This document shows positions 1 through 7,106 of a stretch of 23,283 nucleotides of DNA, piece after piece. The stretch covers positions 1-23,283 of the forward strand of contig QANA01000056.1 of assembly GCA_003149735.1 (NCBI GenBank), read 5' to 3'. Position numbers and translations under genes: made by a program. Source of the stretch: Clostridiales bacterium (GTDB taxonomy: Bacteria > Bacillota_A > Clostridia > Christensenellales > Christensenellaceae). The notes beneath the pieces are model-generated. The model did no database searches, was not told the origin of the DNA, and saw only the letters and a list, made by a program, of their open reading frames with translations. The number at the start of each line of letters is the position of its first letter. Position 1 is the stretch's first letter.

Positions 1-2
1 GC

Positions 3-347
3 AATAATCCTAAGTATAATGTAGTGCGTGCGCGTATTAACAGCGGAGATCTTAACGGTGCAGAAGCCCTGCTGGACGCAATGCAGGAACAGGATGCGGA
101 GTGGCATTATCTGAAAGGGATTATTTTGCTGCGCAAGGGCTGGCAGGATGGTGCAAGGCAGCATTTTGCCATGGCATATAATATGCAGCCGGATAACCGG
201 GAATACGCCAGAGCATATCAATCCATCAATCAGATGGGTGGATTCCGAAACTTTTATGGCAACACGGCAGAGAGCGATTGCGGTGTCTGCGATGTCTGTA
301 CGGGTATGATGCTGTTGGATTTATGCTGTGGCCGGCGCTGTTGCTGA
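3..347 (+). CDS. J-domain/TPR-like protein, C-terminal part (5' truncated)
   Basis: The reading frame is open to the left edge (codons from position 3 read NNPKYNV before the GTG at 24), so the true start lies outside the window. The visible part has a helical-repeat region (RINSGDLNGAEALLDAM, then EWHYLKGIILLRKGW and a segment ending in MQPDN), which is TPR-like. It ends in a short Cys-rich tail with six Cys in the last 23 residues (CGVCDVC and CCGRRCC). From family knowledge, this layout fits clostridial proteins with an N-terminal DnaJ domain, a TPR-like middle and a Cys-rich C-terminus. The J domain itself is not visible, so the name is an inference. The next gene starts 13 nt downstream on the same strand, so the two are probably co-transcribed. 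The role is unknown; a co-chaperone linked to the adjacent envelope genes is possible. Confidence 0.7.
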   Translation, partial: NNPKYNVVRARINSGDLNGAEALLDAMQEQDAEWHYLKGIILLRKGWQDGARQHFAMAYNMQPDNREYARAYQSINQMGGFRNFYGNTAESDCGVCDVCTGMMLLDLCCGRRCC

Positions 348-360
348 AGGTAAGAAAACG

Positions 361-885
361 ATGAAAGATTTTTCTAAAAAAACATATCAAATCAGTCTGG
401 GAGCAATGTTGACCGTGCTTTCGCTGTTGACGCTCTATTTGTCGGCGGTATTGCCGGCCGGGCAACTGACGCTGTATTTTTTAAGTGCCGTATTTATCGC
501 ACCTATGCTTTATGAAAGACAGCCCAGAGCTGCATTTCTGGTTTATGTGACAACCAGTGTGCTGAGCCTGCTGATCATGCCCGGAATGATTCTCAGTTTG
601 CCCTATATTTTGTTATTTGGGCATTATGGCATCGGGAAATATTTGATTGAGGAGAATTGCCATCGCAAACGCGCTTATTTATATAAATGGATTTATTATA
701 ACATTTGTATGATATTGATCTATTTCACTTGCTTTCAGGCGGTGGCAGGTGAAGCGTTGCGCAGCCTGGCCTGGCCATGGTTGTTGGTTGGCGCGCAGGT
801 GGCCTTTGTGATATTTGATTTTCTGTATTCTAGAGTAATTGTATTGTATAAACGCTATATTCGCCGGGCATTGATCGGAAACTGA
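361..885 (+). CDS. Unknown multi-pass membrane protein
   Basis: A 174-residue protein beginning MKDFSKKTY. The ATG at 361 was chosen because a GAAGG ribosome binding site sits about 10 nt upstream; a GTG at 328 in the same frame would overlap the previous gene and lacks a site. About five hydrophobic segments are visible (roughly residues 10-30, 33-47, 53-85 in one or two passes, 107-127 and 132-155), with basic clusters between and after them (CHRKRAYLYK, YKRYIRR). I do not recognise a family motif. It lies between a J-domain-type protein and an FHA protein and ends 11 nt before the FHA gene, so it is probably in the same operon as the FtsW/PBP genes. It could be an accessory factor of envelope synthesis or an ECF-S-like membrane protein; neither can be shown from the sequence. 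Confidence 0.75.
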   Translation: MKDFSKKTYQISLGAMLTVLSLLTLYLSAVLPAGQLTLYFLSAVFIAPMLYERQPRAAFLVYVTTSVLSLLIMPGMILSLPYILLFGHYGIGKYLIEENCHRKRAYLYKWIYYNICMILIYFTCFQAVAGEALRSLAWPWLLVGAQVAFVIFDFLYSRVIVLYKRYIRRALIGN

Positions 886-896
886 GGGGGAAGAAA

Positions 897-1355
897 ATGC
901 TGTATTCCATTTATAAGGTGCTGGCGGCAGGCATGAAATACTGGTTTCTGTGTCTGGCGGTGCTGATTGTAATGCTGCTTATCTCTGTTTCCAAAAAGGA
1001 ATATCGGGAGCGACGGGCAGTGCTGGGGGAGATCGGTCAGTATGTTGGCTATCTGGAAATTGTGGGTGGATTACCGGAAGCGCAGGGAACGAGAATCGGT
1101 GTTGCACGGGATAATACGATTGGCAGCGGCAGAAGGGCGGATATTGTCATCCGACATTCGTCGGTTCAGCGCGCGCATGCATTGTTATATATGCAGAATG
1201 GAAAACTGATTCTTTCGCCGTTGGACAAAGGAATTACACAGATCAACGGCCGACGGGCGAATCAAGCCTATGCAGTGCATACCGGGGACGTCATTTCCTT
1301 CGGCAGAGTGGAAACACGGGTGTTTATACGGCCGGAGCTGGAGCAAACCATATGA
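897..1355 (+). CDS. Membrane-anchored FHA-domain protein
   Basis: A 152-residue protein. An N-terminal hydrophobic stretch (about residues 12-30, WFLCLAVLIVMLLI) is followed by a basic linker (KKEYRERR) and a C-terminal FHA domain (about residues 65-145). FHA hallmarks are visible: the first Gly-Arg region (TIGSGRRADIVI), the Ser and His of SSVQRAH, and the NG turn (INGRRAN). FHA domains bind phosphothreonine peptides, so the domain would face the cytoplasm and recruit a phosphorylated partner. A GAGGGGGA ribosome binding site precedes the ATG. The stop overlaps the start of the FtsW-family gene by 4 nt (ATGA), so the two are translationally coupled. The order FHA, FtsW/RodA, PBP resembles the actinobacterial fhaB-rodA-pbpA arrangement, but no Ser/Thr kinase or phosphatase gene is in view. 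Confidence 0.88.
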   Translation: MLYSIYKVLAAGMKYWFLCLAVLIVMLLISVSKKEYRERRAVLGEIGQYVGYLEIVGGLPEAQGTRIGVARDNTIGSGRRADIVIRHSSVQRAHALLYMQNGKLILSPLDKGITQINGRRANQAYAVHTGDVISFGRVETRVFIRPELEQTI

Positions 1356-2605
1356 TAAAATTAAGTAAACGAAGTACCAAAGCAATTTTGCTGCTGCAGC
1401 AGATTTTTATATTATCGGCCTTTGGATTGCTGACAATCCGAAATGGAGAAGTCGATTGGCTGGCGGCCGGTGTAGGAGCGGCGCTCTGTGTATTCAATTT
1501 GCTGCAGTATAACATTTTGAAAGTGGCATTTCGCCATCTGGATCGGTTTGTATTGTTGGCGGCCCAGTTTTTGTGGTCGGTAGGATTAATCGTCATTTAT
1601 CGTATACGAGCGGATTATGCCATTAAGCAGGGCATTATTTTGATGGGCAGTACCATAGTAATGGTTATTGTAATGCTGATCATCCGCAGCAGTAAAGATT
1701 TCGGAAAATGGAATTGGGTATTTATGCTGCTGGCAATTGCACTGTTGGGCAGTACCTTAATTCTTTCGCGAACGATTGGCGGCGCAAAAAACTGGATTGA
1801 TCTTGGACTGTTTTCTTTTCAGCCCAGCGAATTTGCCAAAATTCTTTTTATCATGGGATCGGCTTATTTTCTTTCTACCAGAGAGAAGCTGTTTTCTTTT
1901 ATTCCCTATATCGGTTTTACCGGTATTTGTGTGGTATTGCTGGTAGCGGCCAAAGAATTAGGAACAGGTCTGCTGCTGAGCGGTACTTTTCTGATTCTTT
2001 TCTTTGCGGCAACGGGAAGGGTATTGTTGACGCTGCTGGGAGTAGGAGTGTTTGGAGCAGGCGCTTATGCCAGCTATCATATATTCTCGCATGTGCGGAC
2101 ACGCGTGGAAGTCTGGCTGGATCCGTGGGCGAGTTATAATGATCAGGGGTATCAGATCGTGCAGGGGCTGATGGCGCTGGCCAGCGGCGGTTTATTTGGC
2201 GTGGGCCTGGGCAATGGGATGCCAGGGGTAATCCCTGCCAGTCATACAGATTATATTTTCAGTGTGATTGGAGAAGAATTCGGAATTCTCTTTGCCGGAG
2301 TAGTGATTGTGTTTTATCTGGTGTTTATTGTACGAGGCATGTTGATTGCACTGAATGCGGAGAATACGTATGATGCGCTGCTGATTTTTGGCTGTACTTG
2401 TATGCTTTCTCTGCAGGGATTTATTATCATTGGCGGAGTGATTAAGCTGATTCCGCTTACAGGTATTACACTTCCTTTTGTCAGTTACGGCGGCAGTTCG
2501 CTGCTTTCCTCGATGATACAGCTGGGTATTATTGAAGGTGTGGCTATCAAGAATGGAAAGCGGGAAGAAAAGGAACTGCGCATGATGGGAGCGGATATGG
2601 TATGA
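1352..2605 (+). CDS. FtsW/RodA/SpoVE-family peptidoglycan glycosyltransferase
   Basis: A 417-residue polytopic SEDS-family protein of normal length with about ten hydrophobic segments. SEDS proteins polymerise lipid II into glycan strands and work with a class B PBP. Family motifs are clear: GGAKNWIDLG with FQPSEFAKI in the first half, the HTDYIF segment followed by VIGEEFG (Asp300 matches the catalytic Asp known from RodA and FtsW), and LPFVSYGGSS near the C-terminus. It starts by a 4-nt overlap with the FHA gene and ends by a 4-nt overlap with the PBP gene, so the polymerase and its transpeptidase are made as a coupled pair. Whether it serves division, elongation or sporulation cannot be decided from the sequence, so no gene symbol is given. 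Confidence 0.95.
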   Translation: MIKLSKRSTKAILLLQQIFILSAFGLLTIRNGEVDWLAAGVGAALCVFNLLQYNILKVAFRHLDRFVLLAAQFLWSVGLIVIYRIRADYAIKQGIILMGSTIVMVIVMLIIRSSKDFGKWNWVFMLLAIALLGSTLILSRTIGGAKNWIDLGLFSFQPSEFAKILFIMGSAYFLSTREKLFSFIPYIGFTGICVVLLVAAKELGTGLLLSGTFLILFFAATGRVLLTLLGVGVFGAGAYASYHIFSHVRTRVEVWLDPWASYNDQGYQIVQGLMALASGGLFGVGLGNGMPGVIPASHTDYIFSVIGEEFGILFAGVVIVFYLVFIVRGMLIALNAENTYDALLIFGCTCMLSLQGFIIIGGVIKLIPLTGITLPFVSYGGSSLLSSMIQLGIIEGVAIKNGKREEKELRMMGADMV

Positions 2606-3972
2606 AAAACGAACAAAAATTCAGAAACAATATGCGTTTTTCCATGGGCTTTTTTGTGACGCTTTTTATAGTGCTCATTGTATACATGGGCTATTCAGTG
2701 ATTAAAAACGGTGCAGCCTGGTATGCCACACCGTATAATCCACGCATTGCCAATGCCCGCCAGAATATTAATGGAGGGACGATCTATGATCGCAATGGAG
2801 TGGCACTGGCATGGAGCGAAGGGACGACTCGGAAATACCACGAAAATAAATCTATCCGCCGAGCCTGTTCCCATGTGGTAGGCGATATTTATGGGAAAAC
2901 AATCGGTGCAGAAACTACTTTTGCAAAGTATCTGTACGGATTGGAGGAGGACGTCGCAACTTTATTGGAACAGATTCTCTCAGGGGAGGAGACGGGCGGT
3001 CAGGGGCAGGATATTACGCTGACCATTGATGCGGCATTAAGTGAGTATATCTATAAAAAGATGGAAGGGCGCAGAGGTTCAGTTGTCGTTTTGAACTATA
3101 AAACGGGTGAAATTCTCGCCAGTATCAGTATTCTTACTTTTGACCCGATTACGGTGAAGACAGATGAATTGGAGGAATCGGCTTTGGTGGATCGGGCGAC
3201 GATGGGGCGCTATCCACCCGGCTCAATTATGAAAATTGTCACTGCTTCGGCAGCTACAGAACAGGGCTTGGATCCTACTTATACTTGTACGGGCAGCGAT
3301 ATTATCGGCGGGCAGCCTGTTACCTGCACAAAAGCACATGGGGAACAGAATCTGGAAGAGGCATTTGCCAATTCCTGCAATACCTATTTTGCTAATTTAT
3401 CGATAAAACTGGGTGGCAGTACTTTAAAAAAGCAAGCAGAAAAATTTGGATTCAATAAGAACTTTGATTACAGTGATTTTACACTTTACCGCAGCAATTT
3501 TGAGGTTTCTTCGGAAAAGGGAGATATTGCCTGGGCAGGAATCGGGCAATATAACGATTTAATAACACCTATGCATGCGGCATTGATGGCAGCAACGATT
3601 GCCAATGACGGTGTAATGCCTGAGCCGCGGTTGCTGAAGCGTGTGGGTGGCAGTGAAGTTTTCCATTGGGGATTGGATAAATCCACCAAAGTATTTTCGC
3701 AGGAAACGGCTTCAGCCGTTAAGCAAATGATGGGTAAAGTAGTACAGAGCGGGACGGGAACTTCTGCCGCGATTAGCAAATCAACCGTTTATGGAAAGAC
3801 GGGAACAGCCGAGTATATGGAAAATGGGGAAATCAAAAATCATTCCTGGTTTGTAGGTTTTTTGGGAGAAGAACATCCCTATGCGGTGGCAGTGTTGTTT
3901 GAAGGCGCCGGTTATGGCTCTGCGCATGCGGCACCGGTTGCGGCGGATATTTTTGAATATTTGATTGGGTAA
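2602..3972 (+). CDS. Class B penicillin-binding protein (peptidoglycan transpeptidase)
   Basis: A 456-residue class B PBP that cross-links peptidoglycan stem peptides outside the membrane. One N-terminal transmembrane helix (about residues 14-34) is followed by a small dimerisation-type domain (GGTIYDRNGVALA) and the transpeptidase domain (about 155-456). All three active-site motifs are present: Ser208-x-x-Lys211 in PPGSIMK, Ser258-x-Asn260 in NSCN, and Lys399-Thr-Gly in YGKTGTAEY. It is shorter than typical division PBPs because the N-terminal domain is compact and no PASTA domains follow; this resembles the PbpA/PBP2 type found beside RodA-like genes. It overlaps the upstream SEDS gene by 4 nt. 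uvrC follows after 10 nt, so it may share the transcript. Confidence 0.95.
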   Translation: MKNEQKFRNNMRFSMGFFVTLFIVLIVYMGYSVIKNGAAWYATPYNPRIANARQNINGGTIYDRNGVALAWSEGTTRKYHENKSIRRACSHVVGDIYGKTIGAETTFAKYLYGLEEDVATLLEQILSGEETGGQGQDITLTIDAALSEYIYKKMEGRRGSVVVLNYKTGEILASISILTFDPITVKTDELEESALVDRATMGRYPPGSIMKIVTASAATEQGLDPTYTCTGSDIIGGQPVTCTKAHGEQNLEEAFANSCNTYFANLSIKLGGSTLKKQAEKFGFNKNFDYSDFTLYRSNFEVSSEKGDIAWAGIGQYNDLITPMHAALMAATIANDGVMPEPRLLKRVGGSEVFHWGLDKSTKVFSQETASAVKQMMGKVVQSGTGTSAAISKSTVYGKTGTAEYMENGEIKNHSWFVGFLGEEHPYAVAVLFEGAGYGSAHAAPVAADIFEYLIG

Positions 3973-3982
3973 GGAGTAGAAA

Positions 3983-5818
3983 ATGAAGCTGTATAGCAGC
4001 ACAGTGGAAGAGAAACTGAAAACTCTGCCTGACGATCCGGGTGTTTATTTGATGCGAAATGCGCAGGGAACTATCATTTATGTAGGGAAAGCACGGGTGC
4101 TGAAAAACCGGGTACGCCAGTATTTTGGCGTGGGTGCTCAAAAAATTTCTAAAACGGCGGCAATGGTGAGTCAGATTGCAGATTTTGAATACATCATTAC
4201 CGACAGCGAAAAGGAAGCGTTGATTTTAGAATGCAATCTCATCAAGGAATATCAACCGCATTACAATATTCTGCTGAAAGATGGTAAACATTATCCTTAT
4301 GCAAAAGTGGATTTGAAGAAAGACTATCCGATTATTGAAATTGTGCGCAAAGTGGAACGAGATGGGGCTAAATATTTTGGCCCTTATCTGGAGGCATATT
4401 CCATACGGGAGATGCTGGACGCAATTTATAAGCTTTTTCCTTTGCGAAGCTGTAAAAAGGAACTCGAGGTAAACGGTCGCAAAGAGCGCCCTTGCCTCAA
4501 TTATCAGATGGGAAGATGCATGGGACCATGTGCCCATAAGATTTCCAAAGCAGCATATCGGGAGATTGTTGATGGTGTACTGGAATTCCTGGCAGGAAAT
4601 TACAAACAATTGGAGCAGCAGCTGAAAACGGATATGTTGGAGGCTTCTGCGAAAATGGACTACGAAAAAGCGGCAGCCTACCGGGATAAGCTGCGCATTT
4701 TGGAACGGGTAAAACAAAAACAGAAGGCGGGATTTCCCGATCTGAATGACAGGGATATTTTTGCAGCGGTGCTGGGAGAAAAATATGGTGCGGTGCAGGC
4801 GTTTTTTGTGCGCAAAGGTAAAATTACCGGAGCGAAACGCTTCTTTATGGAGGAACCCGGCAGCAAAGAAGAACTGATAGAAGGCTTTTTAAAACAATAC
4901 TATATGGATGCGGGGTATATTCCCAAGCGGATTTATGTCAATGCATTTCCGGAAGACCATGCATTGCTGAATGAATGGCTGACGGATTTAGGTGGGCACA
5001 AGGTCGAATTGATCTTACCGCAGCGCGGAGAACATAAAAAATTGGCAGACATGGCGGAGAAAAATGCCCGGGAAGCATTAAAGCGCAAAGAGCAAAGCGA
5101 GATTCGAGCATATGAGCGCAGTGTGGGTGCTGCCAAAAAACTGGGCGAGATATTGGGCATTGGCTATATCCGACGTATGGAGTGCTATGATATTTCCAAT
5201 ACACAGGGAACGGATTCCGTAGCCTCTATGGTCGTTTTTATCGACGGCAAGCCGGATAAAAAGGAATATCGCCGTTTCCGTATTAAAACGGTACAGGGAG
5301 CTAATGACTTTGCTTCTATGGCAGAAGCTTTAGAGCGCCGGATTCGGGAAGGATTTAAGGCAGAGGACAAAGAACGGGGATTCGGGGCGGTACCGGATCT
5401 GATTGTGGTAGATGGTGGAAAAGGGCAATTGAGCAGTTCGGTTGCCATATTGGAATCATTGGGAATGGAAGATATACACATTGTCGGCCTTGCAAAACGG
5501 GAAGAGGAAATTTTTCTGCCCGAACGGGATCAAAGTATTTTATTGGATAAGAATTCGCCGGAACTGGGTTTGATTACGGAAATTCGTGACGAAGCACATC
5601 GTTTTGCCATTACGTATCATCGTTCTTTGCGGGAGAAGCGGACGATTGCCTCTGAGCTGAATAAAATCAAAGGCGTTGGGCCTAAGCGCAGGCAGGCACT
5701 GCTGCAGGCGTTTGGCGATGTAGAGACGATCCGTGGCGCCGGAATTGATGATTTGGCTGCGGTGCCGGGGGTAGATATTACTACAGCCCGTGAAATTTAC
5801 AAATATTTTAATGCGTAA
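3983..5818 (+). CDS. uvrC: UvrABC excinuclease subunit C
   Basis: A 611-residue protein of normal UvrC length. UvrC makes both incisions around a bulky DNA lesion after UvrAB loading. Domains in order: GIY-YIG nuclease (residues about 12-95, with GVY at 20-22 and YVG at 33-35), a Cys-containing linker (RSCKKE, CLNYQMGRCMGPC), a UVR motif that binds UvrB (about 216-245, MDYEKAAAYRDKL), an RNase H-like nuclease (ECYDISNTQG, with Asp403 at the catalytic position) and tandem helix-hairpin-helix motifs at the C-terminus (KIKGVGPKRRQALL, then VPGVD). The ATG at 3983 has an AAGGAG site 6 nt upstream. It is the last gene before the aromatic operon promoter. No GC-rich terminator is visible after it, only AT-rich sequence. 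Confidence 0.98.
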   Translation: MKLYSSTVEEKLKTLPDDPGVYLMRNAQGTIIYVGKARVLKNRVRQYFGVGAQKISKTAAMVSQIADFEYIITDSEKEALILECNLIKEYQPHYNILLKDGKHYPYAKVDLKKDYPIIEIVRKVERDGAKYFGPYLEAYSIREMLDAIYKLFPLRSCKKELEVNGRKERPCLNYQMGRCMGPCAHKISKAAYREIVDGVLEFLAGNYKQLEQQLKTDMLEASAKMDYEKAAAYRDKLRILERVKQKQKAGFPDLNDRDIFAAVLGEKYGAVQAFFVRKGKITGAKRFFMEEPGSKEELIEGFLKQYYMDAGYIPKRIYVNAFPEDHALLNEWLTDLGGHKVELILPQRGEHKKLADMAEKNAREALKRKEQSEIRAYERSVGAAKKLGEILGIGYIRRMECYDISNTQGTDSVASMVVFIDGKPDKKEYRRFRIKTVQGANDFASMAEALERRIREGFKAEDKERGFGAVPDLIVVDGGKGQLSSSVAILESLGMEDIHIVGLAKREEEIFLPERDQSILLDKNSPELGLITEIRDEAHRFAITYHRSLREKRTIASELNKIKGVGPKRRQALLQAFGDVETIRGAGIDDLAAVPGVDITTAREIYKYFNA

Positions 5819-5862
5819 AAAGCGAATTATTTTAAAAAAATATTTTTCTGATCGATTGATGC

Positions 5863-5891
5863 TTTACTTTATAAAAATTATGCGTTATGAT
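5863..5891 (+). promoter_or_regulatory. Putative promoter of the aromatic amino acid operon
   Basis: TTTACT (5863-5868) and TATGAT (5886-5891) are separated by exactly 17 nt and match sigma-A -35/-10 boxes at 4/6 and 5/6 positions. The predicted transcript would start near 5898 and leave only about 23 nt before the leader-peptide ATG at 5921. This agrees with an attenuator at the very 5' end of the mRNA. Confidence 0.6.
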
Positions 5892-5920
5892 AGGTAAAGA
5901 AAAATCAATAGGAGAACCCC

Positions 5921-6028
5921 ATGAAAAACGCAATCGTTTTTGCAGCTGGATACTTTTATTATTACTTTTACTTTATGTTTTACAAAGTAAGAGTGATTTT
6001 TGCTGCTAAAAATGGGGTGTATGCATGA
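5921..6028 (+). CDS. Phe/Tyr-rich leader peptide of the aromatic operon (attenuator)
   Basis: A 35-codon ORF with its own ribosome binding site (AGGAG at 5910-5914, 6 nt before the ATG). The peptide carries YFYYYFYFMFY at residues 11-21, that is 10 aromatic residues out of 11 (codons 5951-5983). It has 7 Tyr and 6 Phe in total and no Trp. It ends at TGA 6026-6028, about 20 nt before an intrinsic terminator, and lies directly upstream of a complete chorismate/Phe/Tyr operon. This is the standard design of a ribosome-mediated attenuator leader such as pheL or trpL: stalling at Tyr or Phe codons when charged tRNA is scarce would allow read-through. The absence of Trp codons fits an operon without trp genes. 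The peptide itself probably has no function once made. Confidence 0.9.
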   Translation: MKNAIVFAAGYFYYYFYFMFYKVRVIFAAKNGVYA

Positions 6029-6067
6029 TAAACAAAGAAAAGCATAGGGCTTCGCAGTGAAATCACT
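5961..6067 (+). promoter_or_regulatory. Competing helices of the aromatic attenuator
   Basis: Two mutually exclusive helices precede the terminator. Helix 1:2 pairs 5961-5974 (inside the control codons) with 5984-5997: 14 continuous pairs including two G-U, with a 9-nt loop. The antiterminator pairs AGTGATTT (5992-5999) with AAATCACT (6060-6067), 8 perfect pairs that use the loop and the 3' arm of the terminator. A ribosome stalled in the Tyr/Phe run covers strand 1, frees strand 2 and lets the antiterminator form. A ribosome that reaches the stop at 6026 has cleared 5961-5997, so helix 1:2 can reform and the terminator folds. Complementarity is seen directly; the mechanism is inferred. Confidence 0.7.
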
Positions 6068-6082
6068 GAGAAGCCTTTTTTA
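6046..6082 (+). terminator. Intrinsic terminator (attenuator) before aroF
   Basis: GGCTTC-G-CAGTG (6048-6059) pairs with CACTG-A-GAAGCC (6064-6075): 11 pairs with one G/A mismatch and an AAAT loop, followed by six T (6076-6081). It lies between the leader peptide stop and the aroF ribosome binding site, so it would block the whole operon when it forms. Confidence 0.9.
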
Positions 6083-6101
6083 TTGCGGAGGAGAGAGCAG
6101 T

Positions 6102-7106
6102 ATGATAGCAGTTTTAAAACAAGGTGTATCCAAACAACAAGTAGACAATCTGATCACATGGTTTCGCAGCAGAGGGCTGGATGTCCATATTTCTGAAGGA
6201 AAGTTTCAAACAATCATTGGCCTGATCGGCGATACCAGCAAGGTAGATATTGATCTTTTGAATGGATTGGAAATCATTGAATCGGTAAAACGCATTTCAG
6301 ATCCGTTTAAGAGTGCGAACCGCAAGTTCCATCCGGATGATACGGTAATTGATATTGCAGGCCATAAAATCGGAGGCGGAAACTTCCAATTTATTGCAGG
6401 CCCTTGCTCGGTAGAAACGCATGACCAGATTCTGGAAGTGGCGCAGGGAGTCAAGGCGGCCGGAGCCAATTTGCTGCGCGGTGGCGCATTCAAACCACGC
6501 ACTTCGCCTTATGATTTCCAGGGGTTGAAAGGAGAAGGCATCGAATTGCTTTTGGAAGCCAAGAAAAAAACCGGTATGCCCATCGTTACCGAGATTATGA
6601 ATATTAATAACCTGGATTTGTATGAACATGTGGATGTCATTCAGGTAGGGGCGCGTAATATGCAGAACTTTGACCTGCTGAAAGAACTGGGACGTACTGA
6701 CAAGGTAATTTTGCTGAAGCGCGGTTTGGCCAACACCATGAAAGAATTGTTGATGAGTGCGGAATATATTATGTCCGGCGGCAATGAACGAGTGATTCTT
6801 TGTGAACGAGGGATTCGTACTTTTGAGACATATACGCGTAATACGTTGGATCTGGCGGCTGTCCCCATGCTGAAGGAACTGACGCATCTTCCGGTCGTCG
6901 TGGATCCAAGCCATGCAACCGGTACCGCACGGTTGGTAAAACCGATGGCGATGGCGGCGGCAGCAGCAGGTGCGGATGGATTAATGATCGAGGTACATAA
7001 TGACCCCAAAAATGCACTGTGCGACGGAGCGCAATCGATTACGCCGGCAGAGTTTGCCGATGTAGCCGAACGGGTGAGAAAGATTCGCGAGGTGATTTTT
7101 GAATGA
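6102..7106 (+). CDS. aroF: 3-deoxy-7-phosphoheptulonate synthase (DAHP synthase)
   Basis: A 334-residue enzyme that condenses phosphoenolpyruvate and erythrose 4-phosphate, the first step of the shikimate pathway. Length and motifs match the type I-beta (KDO8P-synthase-like) class with an N-terminal ferredoxin-like domain (about residues 1-70), as in Thermotoga. The barrel shows AGPCSVE (about residue 97), GGAFKPRTSPYDFQG, VGARNMQNF, LLKRG and VVDPSHATG. In this class the N-terminal domain mediates feedback inhibition by Tyr or Phe, so allosteric control is plausible here. The ATG at 6102 has a GGAGGAGAG site; a GTG at 6057 in the same frame falls inside the terminator stem and is rejected. 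The stop overlaps tyrA by 4 nt. Confidence 0.97.
   Translation: MIAVLKQGVSKQQVDNLITWFRSRGLDVHISEGKFQTIIGLIGDTSKVDIDLLNGLEIIESVKRISDPFKSANRKFHPDDTVIDIAGHKIGGGNFQFIAGPCSVETHDQILEVAQGVKAAGANLLRGGAFKPRTSPYDFQGLKGEGIELLLEAKKKTGMPIVTEIMNINNLDLYEHVDVIQVGARNMQNFDLLKELGRTDKVILLKRGLANTMKELLMSAEYIMSGGNERVILCERGIRTFETYTRNTLDLAAVPMLKELTHLPVVVDPSHATGTARLVKPMAMAAAAAGADGLMIEVHNDPKNALCDGAQSITPAEFADVAERVRKIREVIFE

Noticed and set aside
5819..5862. uvrC terminator
   Set aside because: The sequence after uvrC is only AT-rich (runs of A and T) with no GC-containing stem, so no intrinsic terminator could be supported.
6057..6101. Upstream GTG start for aroF
   Set aside because: It lies inside the terminator stem and would add 15 residues not seen in the family; the ATG at 6102 has a strong ribosome binding site.
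6297..6914. 205-codon open frame on the minus strand across aroF
   Set aside because: It is antisense to a strongly conserved DAHP synthase and has no recognisable domain or ribosome binding site.
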